From: Thermomicrobiales bacterium
Lineage (GTDB): Bacteria; Chloroflexota; Chloroflexia; Thermomicrobiales; CFX8
DNA: 64,000 nt
Assembly (NCBI GenBank): GCA_037045155.1
Contig: JBAOIG010000005.1
Coordinates: 1,116,001-1,180,000, forward strand
Reading direction: 5' to 3'
The translations under genes were made by a program, and so were the position numbers. Positions within the stretch are counted from its first letter, which is position 1. Each line of letters begins with the position of its first letter. The notes under the pieces are model-generated. The model was given only the letters and a program-made list of their open reading frames with translations, did not search any database and was not told the origin of the DNA. This document shows positions 7,602 to 16,747 of this stretch, in pieces.

Positions 7602-8651
7602 TCAGTCAGCGGCCAGTGCCGCAATCCGCGCGACGCGCGGCTCTGGCGCCAGGAGCTCGGCGATCGCCAGTGCCCGCGCGACAATGCGTTCGAGCACGTC
7701 TGGCGCGATCGACTGCTGGGCGTCGCAGAGCGCGTCATCAGGCGAAGGATGCACCTCGACGATCAGACCCTGCGCCCCTGCCGCTATTCCTGCCAGCGCC
7801 ATTGGCTCGACCAGCTGACGCAGGCCTGTGCCATGGCTGGGGTCGACGACGACCGGCAGATGGGTCAACTGCCGCGCGAGTGGCACGGCGTTCAAGTCGA
7901 GCGTGAATCGGGTGGCGGTGTCGAAGCTGCGGATGCCACGCTCGCAGAGGACAACCTGATCGTTGCCGCCGGCCAGAAGGTACTCGGCTGACATCAGCCA
8001 TTCCTCAACGGTCGCCGAAAAGCCGCGCTTGAGCAGGATCGGCTTGCCAGCAGTCGCCGCACGGCGCAGCAGCGGGAAGTTGGCCATATTGCGCGAGCCA
8101 ATCTGAAGCATGTCGGCATAATGGGCAACGAGGTCGACCTGGTCCGGCTCCATCACTTCAGTGACGACCGGCAGCCCGGTAACGTCGCGCGCCAGGGCCA
8201 GAATCTGGAGGCCTTCCTCGCCCAGTCCCTGGAAGGAGTAGGGGGAGGTGCGCGGCTTAAACGCCCCGCCACGCAGCATGTGTGCGCCGGCCGCCTTGAC
8301 CGCGTGGGCTGCCTCGAGCATCTGGTCGCGTCCCTCGATGACACAAGGGCCGGCCATGATGACCGTCTCGCTCCCGCCGACGACGACATCGCCGATGTGA
8401 ACCCGGGTGCCATCGGGTCGTGCTTCACGCTGGGCGAGCATGTATGGCCGTGTCGCCGGCGTGACCGCGGCGACGCCGGCCAGCATTGCGATTTCGTCGC
8501 GCAGCTGTGGTGTCATCGTCCGCCCGGAGACACCGATGACGGTGTTGCCGCCGCGCCCGAGCACGTGCGTCTGAAAGCCGCGCTCCTGGACCATCCTGAC
8601 GATCTGCCGTTGCTGGTCGAGGTCGCCTTCGGCGTTCATCGTAATGATCAT
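7602..8651 (-). CDS. aroF: DAHP synthase 1 (3-deoxy-7-phosphoheptulonate synthase, type I beta with N-terminal ACT-like domain)
   Basis: The enzyme condenses phosphoenolpyruvate and erythrose 4-phosphate, the committed step of the shikimate pathway. The 349-residue protein has an N-terminal ferredoxin/ACT-like domain (MIITMNAEGD to about residue 70, a feedback-binding module in relatives such as Thermotoga) and the catalytic barrel with AGPCVIEGRDQ, LRGGAFKPRTSPYSFQG and DPSHGTG. It is clearly paralogous to the enzyme at 18085. The ATG at 8651 starts the conserved domain and has GGGGA 5 nt upstream. Its mRNA begins with a 40-codon leader peptide rich in Tyr/Trp/Phe followed by a terminator, so expression should be attenuated when charged aromatic tRNAs are plentiful. 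Confidence 0.93.
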   Translation of the reverse strand: MIITMNAEGDLDQQRQIVRMVQERGFQTHVLGRGGNTVIGVSGRTMTPQLRDEIAMLAGVAAVTPATRPYMLAQREARPDGTRVHIGDVVVGGSETVIMAGPCVIEGRDQMLEAAHAVKAAGAHMLRGGAFKPRTSPYSFQGLGEEGLQILALARDVTGLPVVTEVMEPDQVDLVAHYADMLQIGSRNMANFPLLRRAATAGKPILLKRGFSATVEEWLMSAEYLLAGGNDQVVLCERGIRSFDTATRFTLDLNAVPLARQLTHLPVVVDPSHGTGLRQLVEPMALAGIAAGAQGLIVEVHPSPDDALCDAQQSIAPDVLERIVARALAIAELLAPEPRVARIAALAAD

Positions 8652-8705
8652 GTCTTCCCCGGTCCTTCCCTCGTTGCCACCCAACTCATCGCAAATCCGA
8701 GCAAC

Positions 8706-8730
8706 AAAAAAGCAGAGGTATTGCCTCTGC
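8706..8730 (-). terminator. Intrinsic terminator in the aroF leader (attenuator)
   Basis: On the minus strand GCAGAGG-CAATA-CCTCTGC (7-bp perfect stem, 5-nt loop) is followed directly by TTTTTT. It lies between the leader peptide stop (8762) and the aroF ATG (8651), so it must be bypassed for aroF expression. This is the expected position of an attenuator. Confidence 0.85.
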
Positions 8731-8761
8731 TCCTCCGACGCCCCTGGTATGTGCTAGACGG

Positions 8762-8884
8762 TTATCTGCTCAACCCCGAATAGCCCACCAGCGACGCCGG
8801 AGGGGTAAAGTAAAAGTAGAACCACCAGTATGATGGCTGCTGCTCTACCAGGCTATTCGAGTGATCACTGATCGTCTGCTCCAT
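8762..8884 (-). CDS. Aromatic leader peptide of aroF (40 codons with YWWFYFYF)
   Basis: The ATG at 8884 opens a 40-codon frame ending TAA at 8762. Codons 19-26 read TAC TGG TGG TTC TAC TTT TAC TTT, Tyr-Trp-Trp-Phe-Tyr-Phe-Tyr-Phe, with another Tyr at codon 35. Eight consecutive aromatic codons upstream of a terminator and a DAHP synthase gene are the mark of a ribosome-stalling leader that senses all three end products. There is no Shine-Dalgarno; the promoter -10 ends 9 nt before the ATG, so the mRNA should start 1-3 nt before it (leaderless translation). Codons 28-30 (CCUCCGGCG) can pair over 9 bp, one of them G-U, with CGUCGGAGG just before the terminator stem. Codons 11-13 (CCUGGUA) can pair with UACCAGG in a competing arrangement. 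Confidence 0.88.
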   Translation of the reverse strand: MEQTISDHSNSLVEQQPSYWWFYFYFTPPASLVGYSGLSR

Positions 8885-8893
8885 AGTAGAGCC

Positions 8894-8922
8894 ATGGTAC
8901 GAGCCGATGTTGGAGATGTCAA
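8894..8922 (-). promoter_or_regulatory. Sigma70-type promoter of the aroF leader
   Basis: TTGACA (8922-8917), a 17-nt spacer, then TACCAT (8899-8894) on the minus strand. The -35 is consensus. Transcription predicted 6-8 nt after the -10 begins at about 8885-8888, essentially at the leader ATG. The trp operon promoter at 10249 uses the same -10 sequence. Confidence 0.75.
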
Positions 8923-8962
8923 GGACGAATTTCCGCGTGCCATTATCCGACCGTGTTCACAT

Positions 8963-8970
8963 GCTATACA
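8963..8970 (+). promoter_or_regulatory. Candidate extended -10 of the CoA transferase gene
   Basis: A TG-C-TATACA extended -10 begins at 8962 and ends at 8970 in the divergent region shared with the aroF leader promoter. The -35 region (around 8943) is poor. This is the best candidate for the forward transcript. Confidence 0.4.
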
Positions 8971-9013
8971 GGCGGTTGAATCGGGACGCACGTCGCACAA
9001 CAGGGGAGCCGGG

Positions 9014-10234
9014 ATGAGCCAGAAAACGGATTCGCGCGGGTTCGGGCCTCTGCGCGGGGTTCGGGTACTCGACCTCGGGACAATGATCGCCGCCCCATAT
9101 GCCGCGTCGATGTTGGCCGACTTCGGCGCGGAGGTCATCAAGGTCGAGATGCCCGGCGCGGGTGATCCCAGCCGCGACCTCCTGCCGCAAGTTGAAGGCT
9201 ACTCGGTTCGCTGGGGTAGCTTCAGCCGCAATAAGAAATGCGTCACGATCAATCTCAAGTCGCCCGCCGGCCGCGACCTCTTTCTCGATCTCGCTCGCCA
9301 GGCCGATATGATCGTCGAGAACTTCCGCCCCGGCACGCTTGACCGGCTTGGCCTCGACTACGAGACGCTCAAACAGGCAAACCCGCGCATCATCGTCGTC
9401 CATATCTCCGGGTACGGACAGACTGGCCCGAATCGGGAGCTGGCAGGCTTCGGGACGCCAGCCACCGCGTTCAGCGGTGTCACCTATCTGACCGGCTACC
9501 CCGACCGGCCGCCGGTTAGTCCGCCGTTCTCGCTCGCAGACTACGTCGCCGGCCTGACTGGCGCATTCGCCGGGTTGATGGCGCTCTACTACCGCGACAC
9601 CAGCGGGGATGACGAGGGCCAGGAGGTGGATGTCTCGCTCTACGAGCCCCTCTTCCGGATGCTCGAGGCGCTTGTTGCCGAGTTCGACAGGTTGGGCGCG
9701 GTCCGCGAGCGGACTCCCTTCGTGGCAGCCGGCGCCAGCCCGGCAGGGACGTATCGGACGGCGGACGGCAAGTGGGCTGTGCTGGTCTGCAGCACTCAGC
9801 GAACCTGGGAGCGGCTCCCGGCGGCAATCGGCCGGCCGGAGCTGCTGGATGATCCTCGCTTCGCGACGAACGCCGATCGTGTCGCGCATGATGACGCCCT
9901 TGACGCGCTATTGGTGAGTTGGTTCGAAGCGCGGACCTACGGCGAGGCGAAAGCGCGGCTCGACGTTGCTGGATGTCCGGTAAGCCTCGTCTACTCGATT
10001 GCCGACATCTTTGCCGATGAGCACTACCACGAGCGCGAAAGTATCGTGGAGGTTCAACACCCGACGGTCGGGACGCTGAAGATGCCGGGCATTATTCCGA
10101 AGCTCTCACGCACGCCTGGTCGGGTTGTGTTCCCAGGTCCGGCGCTGGGCGAACACAATCGCGATGTGTTCGGCGGGTTGCTGGGCCTGGATGACGAACA
10201 GATTCGCGCTCTTTCCGACGACGGAGCGATCTAG
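9014..10234 (+). CDS. CaiB/BaiF-family CoA transferase (family III)
   Basis: A 406-residue enzyme of the formyl-CoA:oxalate CoA-transferase / CaiB class, which moves CoA between a CoA thioester and a carboxylic acid. The fold signature begins GVRVLDLGTMIAAPYAASML, followed by GAEVIKVE and VENFRPGTLDRLGLDY; the catalytic aspartate is expected in SLADYVAG by family analogy. The acyl substrate cannot be predicted. The ATG at 9014 is preceded by GGGGA 6-7 nt away; an in-frame extension to 8861 runs into the divergent aroF promoter. It appears monocistronic, and the trp promoter begins 15 nt after its stop. Confidence 0.88.
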   Translation: MSQKTDSRGFGPLRGVRVLDLGTMIAAPYAASMLADFGAEVIKVEMPGAGDPSRDLLPQVEGYSVRWGSFSRNKKCVTINLKSPAGRDLFLDLARQADMIVENFRPGTLDRLGLDYETLKQANPRIIVVHISGYGQTGPNRELAGFGTPATAFSGVTYLTGYPDRPPVSPPFSLADYVAGLTGAFAGLMALYYRDTSGDDEGQEVDVSLYEPLFRMLEALVAEFDRLGAVRERTPFVAAGASPAGTYRTADGKWAVLVCSTQRTWERLPAAIGRPELLDDPRFATNADRVAHDDALDALLVSWFEARTYGEAKARLDVAGCPVSLVYSIADIFADEHYHERESIVEVQHPTVGTLKMPGIIPKLSRTPGRVVFPGPALGEHNRDVFGGLLGLDDEQIRALSDDGAI

Positions 10235-10248
10235 TCGGCGACTGGGAT

Positions 10249-10278
10249 TTGACATACGACCATCGGCGCTGCTACCAT
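10249..10278 (+). promoter_or_regulatory. Promoter of the trp operon
   Basis: TTGACA (10249-10254), 18-nt spacer, TACCAT (10273-10278). The -35 is consensus and the -10 is identical to that of the aroF leader promoter. The predicted start is near 10285, just upstream of the T-box. Confidence 0.7.
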
Positions 10279-10284
10279 CCTCGG

Positions 10285-10592
10285 CAATCGAATAGCCGAA
10301 CGACGACGAACGGAACGAGTACGCGCCCGAGCACGGGTCAGCGAGCCGGCAGGTGGTGAGAGGCCGGCGCCGCAGCAGGCGTGGAATGGATCCGGGAGTT
10401 GCGCTCCGAACAGGCCAACGGCCTCAGTAGGCGGCGCCGGAGGGCTCCACCGTTACCCAGGAGCTGGATATCGGACGTGTGATGCGTCCCGTATCTGACA
10501 AGGAGGGCCGTCTCGCGAGGGACGAGCCAATCCGGGTGGTACCGCGGAGCGCGCCAGACGCCTTCGTCCCGAGACAGGGACGAGGGTTTTTT
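10285..10592 (+). ncRNA. Tryptophan T-box leader (tRNA-sensing antiterminator)
   Basis: The 3' part carries the canonical T-box GGGTGGTACCGCGG (10534-10547) followed by a 10-bp terminator hairpin and T6. The 5' part has the usual stem I features (AGCGAG, GGTGAGAG) and a specifier loop reading GAA-TGG-A-TCC at about 10384-10393, so the specifier codon is UGG (Trp). Uncharged tRNA-Trp should pair with UGG and, through its NCCA end, with the UGGU bulge of the T-box, stabilising the antiterminator. It lies directly upstream of trpE. An open frame running through this region into trpE is an artefact of the RNA structure. Confidence 0.92.
10561..10592 (+). terminator. T-box terminator hairpin
   Basis: CCTTCGTCCC-GAGACA-GGGACGAGGG forms a 10-bp stem (one U-G pair) followed by six T. 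It is the regulated terminator of the trp T-box, 187 nt before the trpE start. Confidence 0.9.
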
Positions 10593-10778
10593 GTTGTCCC
10601 CGGAATACCGGGGGCAGTACTGGACGGACGAGCGCATCGTGTTTTCTGGAGTCAATCAGGCGAACCTGATACGGCCGGCCACGGTCGCGGAATGGAGCCG
10701 GGCAAGCTGGCGTCGCTGAACTGCGCCAGACACACCGTGCTGCGAAAGTTCGCTGTTATCGAAGGGCCGGATTCCACG

Positions 10779-12350
10779 ATGATCGATACAACCGCTGTTC
10801 CCGACAGTGCCACCAGGTCCACCGAGTCCCACCGCTATTCGCTGAGCCTCGACGATGTCATTGCGCTCCGCGAACAGGGCAATGTGATCCCCATCTATCG
10901 TGAGATCATGGCCGACCTTGAGACGCCCGTGTCCGCGTATCTAAAGGTGGCCGAGGGACCGCACTCCTTTCTTCTGGAGAGTGTCGAGGGCGGCACGACC
11001 CTGGCCCGTTACTCGTTCCTTGGTAGTGACCCATATCTCGTTGTGCGGCTCGAGGATGGCATCGCGAACGTCAACCAGGGCGGCTACAAGCAGTCTGTCC
11101 CCTACGACGACCCGCTCGTCGCACTCCAGCAGTTTCTGGCGCCGTATCGGGCGGTGAATGTCGAGGGTCTGCCACGCTTTCTGGGCGGCGCAGTCGGATA
11201 CCTGTCATACGAGGCCGTGCGCTACTTCGAGGATCTGCTGGTTGCGCCGGATAACCCGAATCCGTTCCCGGACGGCGTATTCATCTTCGTCGACACAATG
11301 CTCGTCTTCGATCACCTGGAGCGAAAGATCAAGGTCGTCTCCCACGTCCACGTCGACGATGACACGCCGATCGAGCGGTCCTACGACGAAGCGACCGAGC
11401 GGATTGAGCGTCTGGCCGGCCGGCTGGAGCGTGGCGTCACCGTCGTCCCGACTGGCGACCGCCCGCTGCCGGACACAAGCGTCCGCGATCGGGCGCGGCA
11501 CAACATGGGCCGCGAGACGTACAACACGATGATCGACCGGGCGAAGGAGTACATTCAGGCCGGCGACATCTTCCAGGTTGTCCTCTCCCAGCGTATCGAG
11601 ATTGAGACTGGCATCCATCCCTTCACCCTCTACCGGGCGTTGCGGACGGTGAACCCGTCGCCGTTCATGTTCTACCTGCAGCTTGGGGACGAGCAGATCG
11701 TCGGCGCTTCTCCGGAGGCACTGATCCGGCTCGATGGCCGGACGTTGACGACCCACCCGATCGCCGGTACCCGGCGGCGCGGACAGGACGATGCCGAGGA
11801 TCTGCGACTCGAAGCCGAGCTGCTGGCTGACGAGAAGGAACGGGCCGAGCATGTGATGCTGGTCGACCTTGCGCGCAACGACATCGGCCGAGTCGCGACG
11901 CCGGGGACGGTCGAGGTTCCGGTGCTGCTGACGACCGAGCGCTTCTCGCACGTCATCCATCTGGTCAGTCATGTCACTGGCGAGATCCGCGCCGACCTGA
12001 GCGCGGTCGATGCGCTTCGCGCCTGCTTCCCGGCTGGGACAGTGTCGGGCGCGCCGAAGATCCGGGCGATGCAGATCATTGCCGAGCTGGAGCGCGACCG
12101 GCGCGGGTTCTACTCCGGCTGCGTCGGCTACCTCGCCTACTCCGGGAACATGGACATGGCCCTTGCGTTGCGGACGGTCGCCATTCGTGATGGAACAGTC
12201 ATCATGCAGGCCGGCGGCGGGATCGTCTACGACTCGACCGCCGACTTCGAGTACCAGGAGACGTTGAACAAGATGGGCGCCGGGCTGCGGGCGATCGAGG
12301 TCGCCGAGGAGATCGAGCGCGGCGCGCGCAGAGCGGGGGCACGAGCATGA
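10779..12350 (+). CDS. trpE: Anthranilate synthase component I
   Basis: The enzyme converts chorismate plus ammonia or glutamine to anthranilate, the first step of tryptophan synthesis. The 523-residue protein has the N-terminal regulatory domain (LLESVEGG, the Trp-binding region of TrpE) and the chorismate-utilising domain with FQVVLSQRIE, PSPFMFYLQ, GASPEALIR, HPIAGTRRRG, LVDLARNDIGR, FPAGTVSGAPKIRAM and GGIVYDST. The ATG at 10779 is preferred over longer frames that run back through the T-box; GAAGGG sits about 12 nt upstream. The stop overlaps the trpG ATG (ATGA), giving translational coupling of the two subunits. Confidence 0.96.
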   Translation: MIDTTAVPDSATRSTESHRYSLSLDDVIALREQGNVIPIYREIMADLETPVSAYLKVAEGPHSFLLESVEGGTTLARYSFLGSDPYLVVRLEDGIANVNQGGYKQSVPYDDPLVALQQFLAPYRAVNVEGLPRFLGGAVGYLSYEAVRYFEDLLVAPDNPNPFPDGVFIFVDTMLVFDHLERKIKVVSHVHVDDDTPIERSYDEATERIERLAGRLERGVTVVPTGDRPLPDTSVRDRARHNMGRETYNTMIDRAKEYIQAGDIFQVVLSQRIEIETGIHPFTLYRALRTVNPSPFMFYLQLGDEQIVGASPEALIRLDGRTLTTHPIAGTRRRGQDDAEDLRLEAELLADEKERAEHVMLVDLARNDIGRVATPGTVEVPVLLTTERFSHVIHLVSHVTGEIRADLSAVDALRACFPAGTVSGAPKIRAMQIIAELERDRRGFYSGCVGYLAYSGNMDMALALRTVAIRDGTVIMQAGGGIVYDSTADFEYQETLNKMGAGLRAIEVAEEIERGARRAGARA

Positions 12351-12952
12351 TCGTCCTTATCGATAACTACGACTCGTTCACCTACAACCTCTATCAGTAC
12401 CTGTGCGAGTTGGGTGCCGAAGTCGAGGTCGTCCGGAACGACCGCGCGAGCGTCCACGACATCCGGATGATGCAGCCGGAGCGGCTGATCATCTCCCCGG
12501 GGCCATGCACTCCGCAGGAAGCCGGCATTTCGGTGCCGCTGATCCAGGAGATGGCCGGCCAGACGCCGATCCTCGGCGTCTGCCTCGGTCACCAGGCGAT
12601 TGGCGCGGCCTTCGGCGGCGAGGTGGTCCGTGCAACGACCGTCATGCACGGCAAGACGAGCCAGATCGAGCACAACGGCCGCGATATCTTCGCAGGCCTG
12701 CCGAACCCGTTCACCGCGACCCGCTATCACTCTCTGATCGTTGCCGAAGACTCGTTGCCGGCCACCCTGGAGATAACGGCGAGGTCCGAGGACGGCACGA
12801 TCATGGGTCTGCGCCATCGCGAGTGCGCGGTCTATGGAGTCCAGTTTCACCCCGAGTCGATCCTGACAACCGGCGGACACCGATTGTTGGCGAACTTCCT
12901 CGGGCACGAGCAGCCCGCCGTCACCGAGCGAGCACTCGTCCACGGTTACTGA
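12347..12952 (+). CDS. trpG: Anthranilate synthase component II (glutamine amidotransferase)
   Basis: The 201-residue class I glutamine amidotransferase supplies ammonia to TrpE. The catalytic cysteine is in GVCLGHQAIG and the His/Glu pair in YGVQFHPESI; the N-terminus IDNYDSFTYNLYQYL is diagnostic of the TrpG/PabA group. It overlaps trpE by 4 nt. In many bacteria one TrpG also serves para-aminobenzoate synthase; no PabB is in this window, so a dual role is possible but unproven. Confidence 0.96.
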   Translation: MIVLIDNYDSFTYNLYQYLCELGAEVEVVRNDRASVHDIRMMQPERLIISPGPCTPQEAGISVPLIQEMAGQTPILGVCLGHQAIGAAFGGEVVRATTVMHGKTSQIEHNGRDIFAGLPNPFTATRYHSLIVAEDSLPATLEITARSEDGTIMGLRHRECAVYGVQFHPESILTTGGHRLLANFLGHEQPAVTERALVHGY

Positions 12953-12967
12953 TCGGAAGGACGACTC

Positions 12968-14017
12968 ATGCTCAAGCCGTATATCCAGGCAGTTGTCGAG
13001 GGTGAGCAGCTCAGCCGTGAGCGGGCTGTCCAGGCGATGGAGATCATCATGAACGGCGAGGCGTCGCCCTCGCAGATCGGCGCATTCCTCACCGCGCTGC
13101 GGATCCGCGGGGAGACGGACGAGGAACTGGTTGGCTTCGCCACTGTGATGCGCGCGAAGTCCCGCCGTGTCCGGCTGCGCACCGATGAGCCGGTGCTCGA
13201 TGTTGTCGGAACCGGCGGGGATGGGGCTAATACGTTCAACATATCGACAACGGCGGCGTTCGTTGTTGCTGGCGCTGGAGCACGGGTCGCGAAGCACGGC
13301 AACCGCGCCGCAACCAGCCGGTGCGGCTCGGCCGACGTTCTCGAAGGGCTCGGCGTGCGGATCGAGCTTGCGCCGGAGCAGGTGGCCGAGTGTGTCGATC
13401 GCATCGGCATCGGCTTCATGTACGCCCCGACCTTCCACCCCGCCATGCGGTTTGCCGGCCCCGTGCGGCGCGAGATCGGGATCCGCACCGTCTTCAACCT
13501 GCTCGGGCCGATCACAAATCCGGCCGGCGCAACGCATCAGGTCGTCGGCGTGCCGAGTGACGGGGATGTGACGCGCATCGCACGGGTGCTGGGGCTGCTC
13601 GGCTCGCGGCATGCGCTGGTCGTCCACGCTCACGAGGGGATGGATGAGCTGGGCGTGGCCGGGCCGACCAGCGTCGCCGAGATGGTCATGCGTGAGAGTG
13701 CCTGGTTGACCCTCTACGAGATTACCCCGGAGCAGTTTGGGTTGACTCGCCATGGGCGCGAGGAGGTGCGAGGCGGCAGTGTCTCAGACAATGTGCGGAT
13801 CACCCAGCGTGTGCTGACCGGTGAGCAGGGAGCAACGCGGGCGATCACGCTGCTCAACGCTGCCGCCGCGCTCTACGCCGCCGATATGGCCGGCAGCATT
13901 CAGGAGGGTATTGACCTTGCCGCCTATTCGATCGATAGCGGCGCAGCGCGCGAGAAGCTTGACCAACTGGTTGCCCTGACGGTCCGGATGACTGCTGGCG
14001 AGACGGTGGCGGCCTGA
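12968..14017 (+). CDS. trpD: Anthranilate phosphoribosyltransferase
   Basis: The protein transfers phosphoribose from PRPP to anthranilate. It is 349 residues, the normal size, with the PRPP-binding VVGTGGDGANTFNIST and the following AKHGNRAATSRCGSADVLE, plus FAPTFHPAM-like substrate residues (MYAPTFHPAMRF) and a late NAAAALYAADM. A clean ribosome-binding site (GGAAGGACGACTC then ATG) lies in the 15-nt gap after trpG. It is part of the complete trp operon. Confidence 0.96.
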   Translation: MLKPYIQAVVEGEQLSRERAVQAMEIIMNGEASPSQIGAFLTALRIRGETDEELVGFATVMRAKSRRVRLRTDEPVLDVVGTGGDGANTFNISTTAAFVVAGAGARVAKHGNRAATSRCGSADVLEGLGVRIELAPEQVAECVDRIGIGFMYAPTFHPAMRFAGPVRREIGIRTVFNLLGPITNPAGATHQVVGVPSDGDVTRIARVLGLLGSRHALVVHAHEGMDELGVAGPTSVAEMVMRESAWLTLYEITPEQFGLTRHGREEVRGGSVSDNVRITQRVLTGEQGATRAITLLNAAAALYAADMAGSIQEGIDLAAYSIDSGAAREKLDQLVALTVRMTAGETVAA

Positions 14018-14018
14018 G

Positions 14019-14828
14019 ATGAGCACGAGAGCGATCGAAGGAACCTACCTGCGCGAGATCCTGGCGAATACTGCGAACGAGGTCTCGGCGCGAATCGCGA
14101 GAGTACCGCTGGCTCAGATCGACGCGGCAGCACGCGTAATGCCGCCGGCGGTCGACATGACCGCGCGGCTCCGGAGTGACCGCGTCACGGTTGTCGCCGA
14201 GTTCAAGCGCGCGTCGCCGTCGAAAGGCGCGATTGCCGCTTCGGCCGATCCGGAGAACGTAGCCAACGCGTACCTTGACGGTGGCGCGGCGGCAATCTCG
14301 GTCCTTACCGACGCGCGGTTCTTCCGCGGCTCTCTCGACGACTTGCGCAAGATCGCAACGCTGGCTCACGCCACGGAGCTGCCAGCCGCAGTGCTCCGCA
14401 AGGACTTTGTCATCGACCGATATCAGATCGCCGAAGCGCGGGAGGCTGGGGCGGACTGTGTCCTGCTGATTGTCGCGGCGCTCGACGACGGTGAGCTCGC
14501 CGAGCTGTTCGGCATCGCACGAGACTACGGCGTGCAGGCGCTGGTCGAGGTTCACGACGAGGATGAGCTGGGGCGCGCGCTGGGTATCGGCGCGACACTG
14601 GTTGGGATCAACAGCCGCGATCTGCGGTCGTTTCGGGTGGATCTGGCGACGATAGAACGCATCGCAGCGCGCGTCCCACCGGAAGTCACGCTGGTCGGAG
14701 AGAGCGGCATCCGGACGCGGGAGGATGTGATCCGACTGGAGCGGGCCGGCGTCCATGCCATCCTCGTCGGTGAGACGTTGATGCGTTCCGCGGACCCTGC
14801 CGCGGCGATTCGGGATCTCGTCGGATGA
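14019..14828 (+). CDS. trpC: Indole-3-glycerol phosphate synthase
   Basis: This catalyses ring closure of carboxyphenylaminodeoxyribulose phosphate to indole-3-glycerol phosphate. The 269-residue TIM barrel shows the signature VAEFKRASPSKG (catalytic Lys), VLRKDFVID, ALVEVHDEDEL, GINSRDLRSF and VGESGIRTREDV. The ATG follows the trpD stop by one base, and the last codons overlap the trpF ATG (ATGA). It is a stand-alone enzyme, not fused to TrpF as in enterobacteria. Confidence 0.96.
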   Translation: MSTRAIEGTYLREILANTANEVSARIARVPLAQIDAAARVMPPAVDMTARLRSDRVTVVAEFKRASPSKGAIAASADPENVANAYLDGGAAAISVLTDARFFRGSLDDLRKIATLAHATELPAAVLRKDFVIDRYQIAEAREAGADCVLLIVAALDDGELAELFGIARDYGVQALVEVHDEDELGRALGIGATLVGINSRDLRSFRVDLATIERIAARVPPEVTLVGESGIRTREDVIRLERAGVHAILVGETLMRSADPAAAIRDLVG

Positions 14829-15520
14829 CGCTGGTGAAGATCTGTGGCATCAGCGACCCGGCTCATGCGACGGCCGCCGTAGAGGCCGGCGCGGACTTCG
14901 TCGGGGTGGTCTTCTATCCGCCGAGCAGCCGCTATGTGACGACCGACCGGGCACGCGAAGTGGCCGCGGCGCTGGACGGGAGTCGGACACGGCTGGTCGG
15001 GTTGTTTGTGAATGAGACGTCCGAAACGATCAACCGCACAGTCAATGCTGTCGGTCTCGATCTCGTTCAGCTGGCCGGAGTTGAGAACCCGCAGGACGCT
15101 GGCGGTATCGACCGGCCGGTCATCGCGACCATCCGGGCCGATTCATCCGGCCGCGTCGATGAGGAGCGACGGTTCCTCGCCTGGACCTCGGGAACGGCGC
15201 AACCGTTCGCGATCCTGCTGGATGCCCACGTCCCCGGGATGTACGGCGGCACCGGGACCGTCGCCGATTGGTTCGTCGCCGCCGAGTTCGCCCGGAGATA
15301 CCCGGTTGTGCTGGCCGGCGGGCTGACCCCAGCGACGGTTGGCCTGGCGATCCACCGTGTCCATCCGTTCGGGGTGGACGTCTCCAGCGGCGTCGAAACG
15401 CAGGGCCATAAGGACATAGAGAAGATTCGCGCGTTCATCGCCGCCGTCCGGCAGACGGACGCGGACCCGATATCGAGTGTGACGGCATCGATCGATGTAC
15501 CCGCTGGGCGGGGGAGGTAA
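14825..15520 (+). CDS. trpF: Phosphoribosylanthranilate isomerase
   Basis: The isomerase turns phosphoribosylanthranilate into the ribulose derivative used by TrpC. The 231-residue protein has the N-terminal VKICGISDPAHA (catalytic Cys in KICG), DFVGVVFYPPSSRYV, a central HVPGMYGGTGTVADW (catalytic Asp replaced by surrounding family pattern D-A-H), LAGGLTPATV and GVDVSSGVE. It overlaps trpC by 4 nt and is followed by trpB after 3 nt. The C-terminal ~25 residues extend beyond the usual end and look disordered. Confidence 0.95.
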   Translation: MTLVKICGISDPAHATAAVEAGADFVGVVFYPPSSRYVTTDRAREVAAALDGSRTRLVGLFVNETSETINRTVNAVGLDLVQLAGVENPQDAGGIDRPVIATIRADSSGRVDEERRFLAWTSGTAQPFAILLDAHVPGMYGGTGTVADWFVAAEFARRYPVVLAGGLTPATVGLAIHRVHPFGVDVSSGVETQGHKDIEKIRAFIAAVRQTDADPISSVTASIDVPAGRGR

Positions 15521-15523
15521 GAA

Positions 15524-16743
<1,220 letters not shown>

Positions 16744-16747
<4 letters not shown>

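Noticed and set aside
8762..8884. Another frame of the aroF leader reads Ile-Ile-Leu-Val-Val-Leu-Leu-Leu-Leu, as a branched-chain leader would
   Set aside because: That frame has a TAG just upstream and no usable start codon before the run. It is the shadow of the TAC TGG TGG TTC codons, and the downstream gene is aroF, which fits the aromatic frame.
10479..10778. A 100-codon N-terminal extension of trpE
   Set aside because: It is the T-box and its terminator read as protein; the sequence is not TrpE-like and the first conserved TrpE residues follow the ATG at 10779.
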